NCBI GenBank assembly: GCA_000711775.1
Contig: ARYC01000670.1
Location: 1 to 64,000, forward strand
Origin: Oxytricha trifallax
Taxonomy: Eukaryota > Ciliophora > Spirotrichea > Sporadotrichida > Oxytrichidae
Length of the DNA: 64,000 nucleotides
Direction of reading: 5' to 3'
Positions 48,163 through 58,463 of this stretch are shown here, in pieces. The position numbers and the translations under genes are program-made. Every line of letters begins with the position of its first letter. The stretch's first letter is position 1. Below the pieces are notes generated by a model that saw nothing but the letters and a program-made list of their open reading frames with translations, searched no databases and had not been told where the DNA came from.

Positions 48163-49852
48163 TTAAATCTACTTAAGTCTTGTATTCTGGGATCAATTTA
48201 CTTTGTATCGTTTAATGCAATCCAATTATTCATTTGCAACATATTTGCATTTCTTAAAGTAAAAGTAAACTTTCCCACTTCCCCTGCTGACACAATTTTA
48301 TCCCAATATACTGATCCAGTAAATTAGTCGGGTCTTGCTATATCTCCATCCCCAACAATATCCATAGGTCCACTTTTATCCTCTGCAACAAAGAAAATTC
48401 GTCTTTATTCGGATTGAGTAGAGAAGCAAAGGGAGTTCCCAGGAGTTGTCAAACTCAAGTAATAAAGATTTGTTCTAGCTTTAAGTTGAGTAGCCAGTAA
48501 ATTATCAGAGTCATTCAAGAACATATAGAGTTTGCCTGGAACCTAAATCTTTTGCATTGTGAAGTTCTTTCTTACTCCATAAATGAATATGGCTTGGAAA
48601 GTATTCAAAGTAGTGTTATCTAATTCGGTTGGAACCACATTATCGTATCTATCATAAAATGTTATATCAATCACAAAGTTTGAGCCAGCTTTAACCATAA
48701 CATTTTAATCTAGAGATCTGTCGAATGAGGATGGATAGGCAGGGATAGTTAGACGATAGTATAAAATATAATTTTTTTCTACAATCTTTCATTTACTTAT
48801 AAAGATATGTTGATAAGGGCTTTACAACTTTCTGGCATCTAAAGCACTGTAAGTCAAAGTTTAATTATAAAAACTATGAGAAATGTTTTGTCTAGTACAT
48901 GAAATCGAAATCTTGAAATCAGCAACACCAGCTTAATTTATGTTTGTTCTTAGATAAGGATACTGATCATAAAACAAGAATGAGTACTTATTACCATTTA
49001 GGAAGTAATAGCTGTTTGTAAATACACATCCCTCCTACGATTAAGGTACATAGGTATTGTTAAGATTATTCCTTAAATCAATATACACCTCAATTGTAGA
49101 CCCAGCATCAACCTCAAAGTCTCCCATAATAATTGCTTAAGAATATTCAGAAGATAAGATTTCATTTACTTAGTCAGCTTGGCCGATTTCCAACTTGAAA
49201 GATCTGCCTGAAGGAAGATAAGGCGAGTTGATGTAGTAAGTTCCATTGACATTTGGCAAGAACTGGCAAGTATACTAAGAAGCACTTTGCCCTGAATGAG
49301 TCATATCTGCAGCAATTGTCTAATGATTTTAAGAGTTTCCAACACTGTAGCAAGTAAGGGGAACTTAGTTATTATAGACTGTATTATTTAGCCTGATGTA
49401 ATCTGATGTTACTGAAATTTGCAATTTAGAGAATTCTATAGGGATGGGATTTAGCTGTCCATCATAGTAATAGACATCAAACTAATATAGATTATTTGCA
49501 TACCCCTTAGTTGTCAGTGTACTTGTGATTAAGTCTGAATCTTTAATAACCAAGAAGGTATAATTTGAGTTGGTTCTCTTATAGTAATCTATTGCTGTTA
49601 TATTCATAATTAAGTCACTGTAATAGTAAAATCCCATTCTTACATTTGTTGTGACGCCAGTAGGTAGACTTACTTGGAATTTTATATCTGGAGAAATACT
49701 GAGAGAGCTAGGTTGATAGAAGAGTGGCTTAGCAATATTGTTAATGATTGAACCTACAATCATTGTTTCTCTAGTATTAAAAAATGGAATGATATGAGGC
49801 TCTGTTTCTTAAGAATTTAGCCAATCTTACTCTGAGACTGTAGGATAAACCT
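48156..49852 (-). CDS. Extracellular-type protein with beta-sandwich repeats
   Basis: Visible segments: YPTVSEQDWLNSQETEPHII, DIKFQVSLPTGVTTNVRMGF, DYIRLNNTVYNNQVPLTCYS, CQFLPNVNGTYYINSPYLPS, FEVDAGSTIEVYIDLRNNLN, and a C-terminal SVYWDKIVSAGEVGKFTFTL. Alternating beta-strand-like patterns, Cys and many N-glycosylation sites suggest a secreted filamin-like or Ig-like protein, related in style to the gene at 59880-64000. A start upstream of 49852 was not found; an exon boundary (TTTAG/GTTTATCC) is likely. Ends TGA 48156-48158. Confidence 0.65.
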
Positions 49853-49981
49853 AAATAAAATAAAAAATCTCTCATGCTACCATTATGTAATCTATAATTT
49901 GAATGTTGAAAAACTAATATAAGATCATAAAACAATTTAAGATTATAAAGATAAAATTATAATTTCAATAAAGTAAATTTC

Positions 49982-52616
49982 ATGAATTTTTAGGAATTCT
50001 TGCCAGAACTCACTACATGTGGGCAGTTTAAACATTAAGTAGGAACTTTTCTTGCCTAATTAAACTATAAACTTAAACATAAACTGAATTATAACATAGC
50101 CATTTAATTTCATTTCTAAACGAATTTTTGTAGAAAGAATAAGTTAGGATAAAAGGAGATTTGCAAGTCACGAGATTTTTTCAACTTGAAGATGACAATA
50201 CTTTGTCTATAAAAAGAGGGTGCCCGAGTTTTACTACTCCGATGAGCATACAGTTCGATAAAGTATTTGAATCTAGAGAAGTTAATTCAACTCCTATATC
50301 ATACTTTGAGGTGACTCTGTAAGAAGTTGCCAAAAAAAGCAAGTAAGTCAAATTTAAAACTAAAATTCCGCATTTTTATATATTATCAGCAGAATTTAAT
50401 GCTTTAAAATTGCACTACTAAAACATTCTTTTAATAGGAGCTTTTATATCGGGTTAGCTACAAATGACTTGCATTTTCAAAAATATTGTGGAGAAACAGC
50501 TGAGTAAGCTAAACTTTATTTTTGCTAACTATTTTTCATCATTAGATCAATATCAATAAGAGGAGATAGGCATATAATTTATCAGGGGAGAGAAGAGAAA
50601 ACAAATTTACCCCGACCTTCCACTAGCACCCAAATTTACACTTAGGCCGAGACTATAGGAATTGGCTTGATACACAAAACTTAGGAAATTTTCTTCACAT
50701 TTAGACAGTAAGAGCTCTACTAAATGAAGTTACCTGCTTCAATGATAAATAAGAAACTATATCCCACTGTTAGCATGACTTCGAAGGATGAAACATTAAA
50801 ATTATCATTTGGATAGCAAAGCTTCAATTTTGACCTGGACAAGAAATTATCGGTATGATTCGAATTTTAAATGTAATTAAATTTTATTAGGATTATTACC
50901 AATAAATTTATAAAAGTATCACACAAAACCCAAAATTGTCAAGTGATGACATAGGGATACTGGTTAGAGATTACTTGGTGAAAGAAGGTCATTTTAGCGT
51001 TCTCAAAGCTCTGGATGAACAAGATTAAAAAAGAGTCGAGGTCCAATCAGATGAAGTTTTAGACCCTGAGAATCACTCATAAAATAATGTGAAACTAAAA
51101 TTTTCTAACAATCCAAGGTCTATGAGACTTAATAGTATGCAAGAAAGCCAATTTTTCCTGTCAAATAAAAATAACTTGCTGAAATAAGAAAGTGAAGTTT
51201 AATCTTAAGTTTTTGACTAAAACCTAAGCATTAATTAACAAAGGAACGAAAGGATAGATTCATTCATTAGCGGCTTTGAGGATGACAACATAAGCTAACA
51301 GACTGGCTTAGGTGGGGGTCTTGGAGAACTTAAAAGTGAACAGGGACTTTAGAAATTTATTAATCAGAGACCTAGATTTGAATCAATGGCTGACATTCCA
51401 TCTCAAAAGAAAAATTCAAATACAAAGTAGAAAAGTTAAGAGCCCAAAATAAGTTCGTACAAATACGATTTACCTATAAGGAATAGTAAGTAATTTTTCT
51501 TTGTATTAATCTTTGTAGGAATAAAAAAATTCATTATGAAGAGTAAAATACCAGAGGCCTTTTAAGAGCTTGAAGAATATTTCCCTGAAGTAATCAATGT
51601 AAATTTTCCTTTTGTATAAGACTTTTATAGAACAATTAAGATAATAAAATCAAGTGCTCTCTCCACTCTATTTAAATGATTTCATACTTAAAAGAGCAAA
51701 GAATAGAGCAATCATTAAAGTATTTAAGCAAATATTTGACTCCCCATTAAAACGAAAAAGCAATAATAACTTAAACATTACAACAAAAGTAGATCATTAT
51801 CTATGTAAAAGTAAGATTTTTTCAATTATTTATTCATTATATTTAGGAGCTATGCAACTTCTACATGTATACAGATTTAAGTAAATGCGACTATAGGCCA
51901 TACATGTTGACTATAAATCATAACAAAGCTGTGGCTGACTTCGTGAATTAATAAATAGTTTAATACTTAAAACTAAAGTTAGATTAGTAATCGCTTCACT
52001 ATAACATAGATCCATTGGAAGGCGATTCAAAGAAAAGAAACTTAAAAAGTCTATCAAAGCTTGAAAAGTTTATGACTCATACTGCTTTAACTATAAATGC
52101 TTTATCTGACCCTTAGTTGAGCAGTGAGAAATAGAGATGTATAAATCTGGCTAGAAGCAAAAACGTTGAGAGACACATCGGTGTAAAAATGACTCATAAC
52201 AAAATGGTAGATGAAAGAGAACAGTGAAGAAGGATTAAAGCAGAAAGAGCTTTGCTGCTGAGTAGGAGAAGCAGAGGGTCCACGCTCAGGTATGAGAAAA
52301 TCTTAAGAGAAGTGTCAAATTTGTCTTAAAATGAGGTGAGAGATGGGAGTGGACAGTGTTTGCTTCAACTACATTAGCAGCAGTAATAATGGTAGAATGA
52401 ACAGGCGGCTTTTAGGCCTGGAACTGTAAGAAAAATATTTAATTTCGGAGTAAATGCAGTTAAATAAATCTTTATGGCGATTGAAAATATATATAACTAT
52501 TTGTTTTTAAATTATTCTTTGATCAAAATTTTATTAACTTTATATATTTTGATTGGAGTATTCACAGTGACAGCTTATTTGTCTATTCATTCTTCCTAAG
52601 AAACTTAAAATTAATG
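49982..52616 (+). CDS. RanBP9/GID1-like SPRY-LisH-CTLH protein
   Basis: Start MNFQEFLPELTTCGQFKHQ; intron 50039-50133. The SPRY domain follows (TPISYFEVTLQEVAKKS, SFYIGLATNDLHF, SISIRGDRHIIYQG, IGIGLIHKTQEIFFTF), with introns after KKSK, after GETAE and after DKKLS. Next is LisH (DIGILVRDYLVKEGHFSVLK), then an acidic Ser/Asn/Gln-rich linker. The CTLH/CRA-like part is KIPEAFQELEEYFPEV and QMISYLKEQRIEQSLKYLSK. This order is that of RanBP9/Gid1 subunits of the GID/CTLH ubiquitin ligase. Some junctions near 51650-51850 are unresolved, and the hydrophobic tail past 52440 may not be coding. Confidence 0.82.
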
Positions 52617-52974
52617 AAGATTTCCTTTAAGTTCGTGAGTGAGCGAAATAATCAGCTTCATCTCAAATTGTTGTCCAGAACCTAACAGTTCAAAATTACC
52701 TTCTATTATTCTCGAAATATAAAATTTAAAAAAATAAATGGCATTCTTTTAACTTGAAGTTTATAATTATCGAACAAATCACATTATATACTTTCTATTA
52801 AAAGGGGAAATTTACTGAAAATAATCCAATGTCACATTTTCATTTTCTAAATAAGTTTTACAATATTATTATAATTATGTTCCTCTATCTATTCTTAATT
52901 ACTTATTTATCTTAATTTCCTTATCTTTAATTCTTCATTTATCTATGTTTTATAATATTTTTATTTTTTAAAGC
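52617..52974. other. AT-rich DNA, no gene seen
   Basis: No further CC2D2A sequence was found here. The N-terminal part expected upstream of 52975 is missing. Confidence 0.55.
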
Positions 52975-55467
52975 TGCTAGATATGTATCGCTGATTCCAT
53001 TCATTGAAGACAGCTAAGCATTTAGTGACATGCCAGATTTATACTGTGATTCGTAGGAATTTATTGATCTTGGAGCAGGTGACTACGAGGAGCATGCAAT
53101 TCTACTTTGCAATTACTTTAACTTTATTGATAGAGCACAAGGAAGGGCACATGTGCAATCTTACATTGGAGTTTATATGTTGTTTTAATCTACTTCTCAA
53201 TATTATAACTAGATTTTATATTGGAAAATTATAGAATATTTTTGAAAAAATTTCTTTGAATTCATTATTTTCTATTCAATTTTTAATTTAATTTTGATAT
53301 ATTCGCTTTGCTTTTTATTAGTTTTAAGAATATACCTCACATTTAAGCTAAAATATGGAATAATCTACAATCAAGTTTTTCATAAAGCATTATTTTTTAA
53401 ATTTATTTTCTATAAGTTTATAATTTCTTTTGCAATAATAATTTAAATTGAATCTTACTTGATGTTAGGTACAGGTTTCCCAGAGGGGAAGACAGCCTAT
53501 GTAATGCGAAGAGACTTAAACAGTAACCATGTTGAGCTTTGGAACCCAATGAAGGGCGAGGCTTACTACTACGGAAGAGAAGAGACCAAAGATCAAGTGG
53601 GCTGTTTGAGTATTTCAAGAGGTTTTAGAATGGATAAGAGACCTAATGATGCTATTTGTCAACTAAGAAGTATTGGGTGCATAAATAAAAAAGGCAATCT
53701 CAATTGAAATACTGAGTGTAATTTAGATCGTGATATTAAGGTCTGATTATTTTAAGCATCATTGGTCATGATAACATATGGGCAAATGTGCAAGAATATG
53801 AAGATCCAGGCTTGGTGGATTACAACATAGACACAAAGAAAAACTGGAAGCCATTCTTCACGAAAGTAAACATCAAGAAGTATTTCCAAATAAGCAAAAT
53901 TAACACGATCCAGCCAGAGCCTTTACAATACATGAAGGCCATTGACATGGACAGAGCTGAGCTAATCGCCATGAAGATTTAAAATTACATATCAGAGAAG
54001 TTTGAGAATGAAAGAATTGCCTCGAATAAAATGAGAACTAAGTGGAACAACGTTATGGAAGCCACTCTTAGAGATATATTGGCCAAGTGTGAGATTAAGA
54101 GGCAAAAAGCTAGGCTGGGGGCTTCTAACTCAGATATTGGGAAGGATAAGAATCAATAAGAGCCATGACTTTTTGCATTTTTTTTTAATTATAAAGTTTA
54201 AGATAATATATTTAAAACTTATTGATAAGTCAAACTTAATCTATAGAGTTAATAATCTTAATATAAAATAAATATACTTATTAGGCAAAGTTGTCGGCAA
54301 ATTTTAAAATTTGCCGACGGTTGCTGGAGATTTTTTAATTTTATAATTTAATTAAAGAATTAATATAATTATCAAACGTAAATTAATGATTCAAAAATCA
54401 TTTTAATTTCAGTTTATCCTTTAAGATCTATACTTTTTCTTTAAGACTTCCAAAAGCACCCTAAAGTCATTCTATAATAATATTTTTACGGAAGTTTTAA
54501 GTTAGTTTTATTCTTTTTCTAATATTCTAAATTCTTTATAGTTTAATATAGATCCTTAAGGATTTTTAATAAATTAAAGAGATTTTGAATCCTTAACTTA
54601 GTATTAAAAGAGAGATTATTCTCTATTATTTTAATTAATTTAATAAAATCGCCTTCAACTGTCGGCAAATTTTAAAATTTGCCGACGCAAAAATTAATGG
54701 ACTTTATACATAAAATATATAGATTGATCATTAATTGACATGAACAAGATTTAATTTAATTTATTATTTAAATTTATTTTAATTATATAAATAAATATAA
54801 ATGCAAAAAGTAATGGCTCTTATTGAATGTGGCTGCAAATAATCAAAAAGCCAAAAATAATTATTTAATAGATTTTTATTGATTTGTGATTTTTTTAAAA
54901 AAAAATTAATTCATTTATTTATTGATCTATTGAATAATAGTTTAATTTATAATAATTAGGACTTAATTGTAAAATTATTGTATTATTATAATAAAATTCT
55001 TTAATATTCTTTTACGTATAATTTTATAAACATTTATTAATTATTCCTTCCGAATAAAATAAATTATATGTTTTAAATATAGAAGATGTCAGCAATTAAA
55101 TCAATATTATTCAGGAAGACATCAATTAAAATGCAAAGGGTTTTAGAGCTTGGGGTTTCCCCATTAATGTTACATTCGTTTCCCTACAAATGCTTTGGGA
55201 AGAAGTAAAGAACACAAAGATCCACATGATATACGATGATGATATATATGTACTTATTTGGAAAAACATTAAAAATCATATATTCTATCTTTTAAGAATA
55301 AAAACCTTTTTATTCTAGGAATAATTTTTTAATTTCCTTTTTTCGATGATGATGCAGAATTCACTTTGTATGTGTATGTTGCTCCATATTCACACAATGT
55401 ACTCTCAGTATGGTTTTATCTATTAGCTCTTACTAAAGATAAAAGAGGAGAATTCGTTGCTTACTGA
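52975..55467 (+). CDS. CC2D2A-like transition-zone protein, C-terminal MDSs only
   Basis: CC2D2A builds the ciliary transition zone. Landmarks of its C-terminal transglutaminase-like region occur in order: RYVSLIPFIEDSQ, SQEFIDLGAGDYEEHAILLC, LGTGFPEGKTAYVM, VELWNPMKGEAYYYGR, NIWANVQEYEDP, NWKPFFTK, GFRAWGFPINVTFVSLQMLW and EFTLYVYVAPYSHNVLSVW, ending AY TGA 55465-55467. IESs: 53157-53450 (AATCTTAC), 53672-53760 (ATTGG), 54134-55103 (ATATT) and 55234-55343 (CGATGATGAT), all frame-keeping. Only about 330 of the usual 1500-1600 residues are here and no start was found, so the N-terminal MDSs lie elsewhere or this is a short paralog. Confidence 0.9.
54293..54318. repeat. 26-bp perfect palindrome, copy 1
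   Basis: GTCGGCAAATTTT followed by its exact reverse complement. Identical to 54661-54686. The GTCGGC ends are GC-rich in AT-rich IES DNA. Confidence 0.92.
54661..54686. repeat. 26-bp perfect palindrome, copy 2
   Basis: Same sequence as 54293-54318, 342 bases downstream. Paired palindromic ends suggest a small non-autonomous element of about 394 bases (54293-54686), but no clear target duplication was seen. Confidence 0.9.
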
Positions 55468-55646
55468 AATAACACCTTAAAAGCTATTTTATATTCTTTA
55501 ATTTTAAGAGATATTGTATTAGGTTAATTATTGTGAGTTTATATAATTTTACATTTTTACTATATGTTAAGTTAAAAATCTAATGCTTTTATCAAAATTA
55601 TATAATCATTTATTCTCTTAATTGATCATTCAAATTTCGGTGATTT

Positions 55647-57082
55647 TCATTTGTGTTCTACAAGTGCTCCAAAGATGCTGTATTTAAGTGAAAGTTTATA
55701 AAAAATAATAAAATATAGATTTTGTTGCATTATTTAAAGTTCCTTGATTTTGCCTCCATCGAATAGCTGATCACCATAATGTAGCCCAAATCCATCAGCC
55801 TCAGCTGCTGGCTTTTCCTTGAAGATGTTGCCCCAGACCATAAGTTTATTTTGATTGTTAAGTACACAATAGTGCTTACGACCACAACTCAATTGAGTCA
55901 CGTCCTCCTTCTTGAACTCTTCATTAAAGATATTAACTTGCTTAGGGGAGTAGTCTAGCTTCAAACCTACCTTGTAAATATTGTCTTCGTCGTCTCTAAT
56001 TATCATGGTATTTTGACCTGGATGGAAGTCTTTTACTAAGTGTGGTTGATCGTTTTTATCAAGCACTGTGATAGCAATTGGCACGTTTTCTGATTCGATC
56101 ATATCGATTCCAATGCCTGAGCCAGTACCGAGTTGACCTCTATCGTTCTTACCCCACACATAAAGAGGTTTGAAAAAAATATAGAATTAACTCAGTATTT
56201 GATATTGAAGCATTATGATTAAAAAAAGTTAAAGAGTGCCATCGTTCATTAAAGCTCCAGTATATTCATCAGCAACATCAATTTTTTAAATCTTAAGATC
56301 AGGTTTTTCTTATTTCATAATGTGAAATTCATCATTTAGCATGGGAGTGAGACTATAGGAATTACTAGCATTTCCCAACACTCCGAAAAGGCCTCTGCCC
56401 CAGGTGTATAAATCACCTGTATCTGAAATAGCAATTGTGTGATAGAGACCTGCAAGAATCCTGGATACCTTGATATTGTTTTTCTCAAAGAAATCAACTT
56501 TCTTTGGGAAGAAATGATGCTTCTTATCCCCATGCCCAAGACCTCCAACTTCTTAAGTGATCATCCAATTGAAAAGAGTCTGCTTTCCACCATATCCCCA
56601 AGTATAAACTTCTCCATCTGAAGTAAGGGCTGCTGTGTGATACTCTCCTAAACCAACTTCTACTATTTTCTTGTTTCTCTTTTCAAAGAACTCAACGAGT
56701 TAGGGATTGTCAAACTTTACATCTTTTTCTGAACCATGTCCTAATGGACCCCAGTTACCACTTCCAAAAGTGTACAATTTTCCATCCTCTATAATCAAAT
56801 GTTAGTTGATTGAATCATTAAAAAAGCATTTTTGTGACATAAGTTAACAACATTTCCTTAACCAATTTAAAACTTACCTGTAATAACAGCTGAGTGTCTA
56901 AGTCCAATATTCAATTTCTTAACATTAAGTTTATCGAATGCCTCCATTTTCTATGGTATACCCTTTGGTATTTAAATTTATTGCTTAATCTCAGTTGCCT
57001 TTGGCCCAAGACGAGGCATAGAGGTCCAGAGATAGACTGATGTACCGAAACTTTTGCGTGCTTAATAAATTAGAGAATTCAT
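55647..57082 (-). CDS. RCC1-repeat (beta-propeller) protein
   Basis: Start MNSLIYQARKSFGTSVYLW at 57082. RCC1 blades: GKLYTFGSGNWGPLGHG, GEVYTWGYGG with GGLGHGDKKHHF, GDLYTWGRGLFGVLGN and LYVWGKNDRGQLGTG, with LRHSAVIT, GLYHTIAIS and GRKHYCVL between them. A GTAAGT..TTATAG intron lies near 56785-56880. An IES at 56168-56236 (coding-strand pointer CTCTTTA) joins DGTL to YVWGKN in frame. RCC1 propellers serve as Ran exchange factors or as scaffolds; no tail domain tells which. The end, TGA 55647-55649, is the first TGA after KIKEL and may be slightly off. Confidence 0.87.
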
Positions 57083-57243
57083 CTTAGACTTAATAATATA
57101 ATAATTAAATTAATTCAGTCCTCACATCATCATTGTTAATAAACTTCTTCCTTATTCTGAAATGATTAATAATTTAAAAATATTTGTAAACTTATTAAGG
57201 AGAATTTTCCAGAATAACAATAATCAATTAACTAATTTTAAAT

Positions 57244-57704
57244 ATGGCATCAACTCATACGTAAGTTTACGATAATTGTTCGCATTATTTTCTCTGAATT
57301 TAAGAAATTTTCCACTCAAATAATCATTGACTGTAACAAATATATTATTAGACTATTCCCAGAGGTCAAGTGGGCCCAAAGAAAAGATAGATTGTTTGTG
57401 ACTATCGAGCTTGCAGATTTTGAAAATCAAAAAATCGATCTCACTCCTGAAGGAAACCTCAAATTCCAGTACGTGTATTGTATATCTTTTTCTATTTTCT
57501 TTTTGCTTAATTATTTTGCAATGAGTTTTTTCTTATAAATTCTGGATATAGAGCTGACTCACATAACAGCGTGTATGCTTTCGATCTTCAGTTGTTCGAC
57601 GAAGTAGATTTGGAGGCATCCAAATGGAACACCAAAGGCAGAAATATTATTCTCAACATCGTCAAGAAAAATGCTGATGCAGATCACTGGCCCAGACTAA
57701 CCAA
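57244..57704 (+). CDS. p23-like HSP90 co-chaperone, 5' MDS (scrambled gene)
   Basis: p23/Sba1 CS domain: start MASTHTLFPEVKWAQRKDR, then LFVTIELADFENQKIDLTPE, NSVYAFDLQLFDEVD, KGRNIILNIVKK and DHWPRLT. Introns start GTAAGTTTAC (after MASTHT) and GTACGTGTAT (after NLKFQ) and end in AG. The frame leaves the family after WPRLTN at 57704, where the 11-base pointer AGACTAACCAA (57694-57704) lies. The rest of the protein is on the opposite strand at 58334-57967. Confidence 0.93.
57694..57704 (+). other. Inversion pointer AGACTAACCAA (5' side)
   Basis: Its reverse complement is at 58324-58334. Joining them reads WPRLTKDKIKNT, the expected p23 sequence. Confidence 0.9.
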
Positions 57705-57966
57705 TCAATTTCTCACTTTCATTAATTATATATTAAGATTGAACTATTTACATAATAAAAAGGGGGGGGAGGGTCCAAGTTAAATTATAAAAAACTTCGA
57801 TCTATAATTATTTGTTGATCAAAATAATCTGCAAAAGATATAAAAGAGATAAAGATGCAAAAGTTGAAAATAGAGAATATATTAATTTAAGAAACAATCT
57901 ATTACTTATACTTGAGCTAATTTCCACTGAAACATAAGGCTTTTAATCATATTCCTGCTTTTAATT

Positions 57967-58334
57967 TCATTCAGTTTAATTGGTGCTATCAGCAACAGCA
58001 TCTGCGTCTGCATCAGCATCGAGGTCATCAAGAGATGCCTTCTTTGGTTGCTCATCATGATTGTGATTTACATAAATTAAAATGAAAAATGATTGCAGCC
58101 AGCACCATGAACATGTTCGTGGTCTCCATGGCCATGTCCGTGGTGACCTTCTTCCTCTTCTTCCTCTTCATCGTCGGAGTCGCCTTGGCCGTAGCCTCCC
58201 ATGTTGAAATTGTTCATGTTCTCGGCATCCCAGTCCTCGCCCATAGGCTTGGCCTCTTCCTCCTCATCCTCGTCAACCCACTTGGACCAGTCGATTTGAA
58301 TGTGAGTGTTCTTAATCTTGTCCTTGGTTAGTCT
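57967..58334 (-). CDS. p23-like HSP90 co-chaperone, inverted 3' MDSs
   Basis: Read on the minus strand from the pointer at 58334: TKDKIKNTHIQIDWSKWVDE, the conserved p23 C-terminal motif, then DWDAENMNNFNMGGYGQGDS, an acidic run of Glu and a His-rich run (GHHGHGHGDHEHVHG). A 32-bp IES (58064-58095, pointer CAATCAT on the coding strand) joins GAGCNH to DEQPKKASLDDLD. Ends DSTNQTE TGA 57967-57969. The acidic tail is typical of p23 chaperone activity; the His-rich segment is unusual. About 250 bp of IES (57705-57966) lie between the head-to-head parts. Confidence 0.93.
58324..58334 (-). other. Inversion pointer AGACTAACCAA (3' side, minus strand)
   Basis: Plus strand reads TTGGTTAGTCT. Partner of 57694-57704. 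Confidence 0.9.
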
Positions 58335-58463
58335 AGCTTATATATATCTATAAAACGATAATTATATTATTAAACCCCCCCCTGATTAAAATTCAGTATG
58401 AAGCTGTTAAATTTGAACTGAATTAGTAAGTAAAATAATAAATAAAGTAATTATATTTAAAAT

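Larger units (their letters stand above)
54134..55103. other. 970-bp IES with two identical palindromes (pointer ATATT)
   Basis: ATATT at 54134-54138 and 55104-55108. Removal joins GASNSDI to IQEDINQNAKGF. It contains the 26-base palindromes listed separately and no open frame of note. Confidence 0.8.

Noticed and set aside
52975-53234. Plus-strand ATG frame MKTAKHLVTCQ from 53004
   Set aside because: A different frame of the same stretch gives CC2D2A motifs and joins by an 8-bp pointer to the next MDS.
55081-55108. Pointer AATCAATA for the long CC2D2A IES
   Set aside because: It is an 8-bp match, but it shifts the frame; ATATT nearby keeps it and gives the expected protein.
58089-58331. 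Plus-strand hydrophobic 80-residue frame with a promising TM look
   Set aside because: It is the complement of the inverted p23 tail, whose minus-strand reading matches a conserved motif and pointer.
57762-58382. G8 run near 57763 and C8 run near 58375 as a paired inverted element
   Set aside because: Flanking bases do not pair beyond the homopolymers; likely slippage-prone runs.
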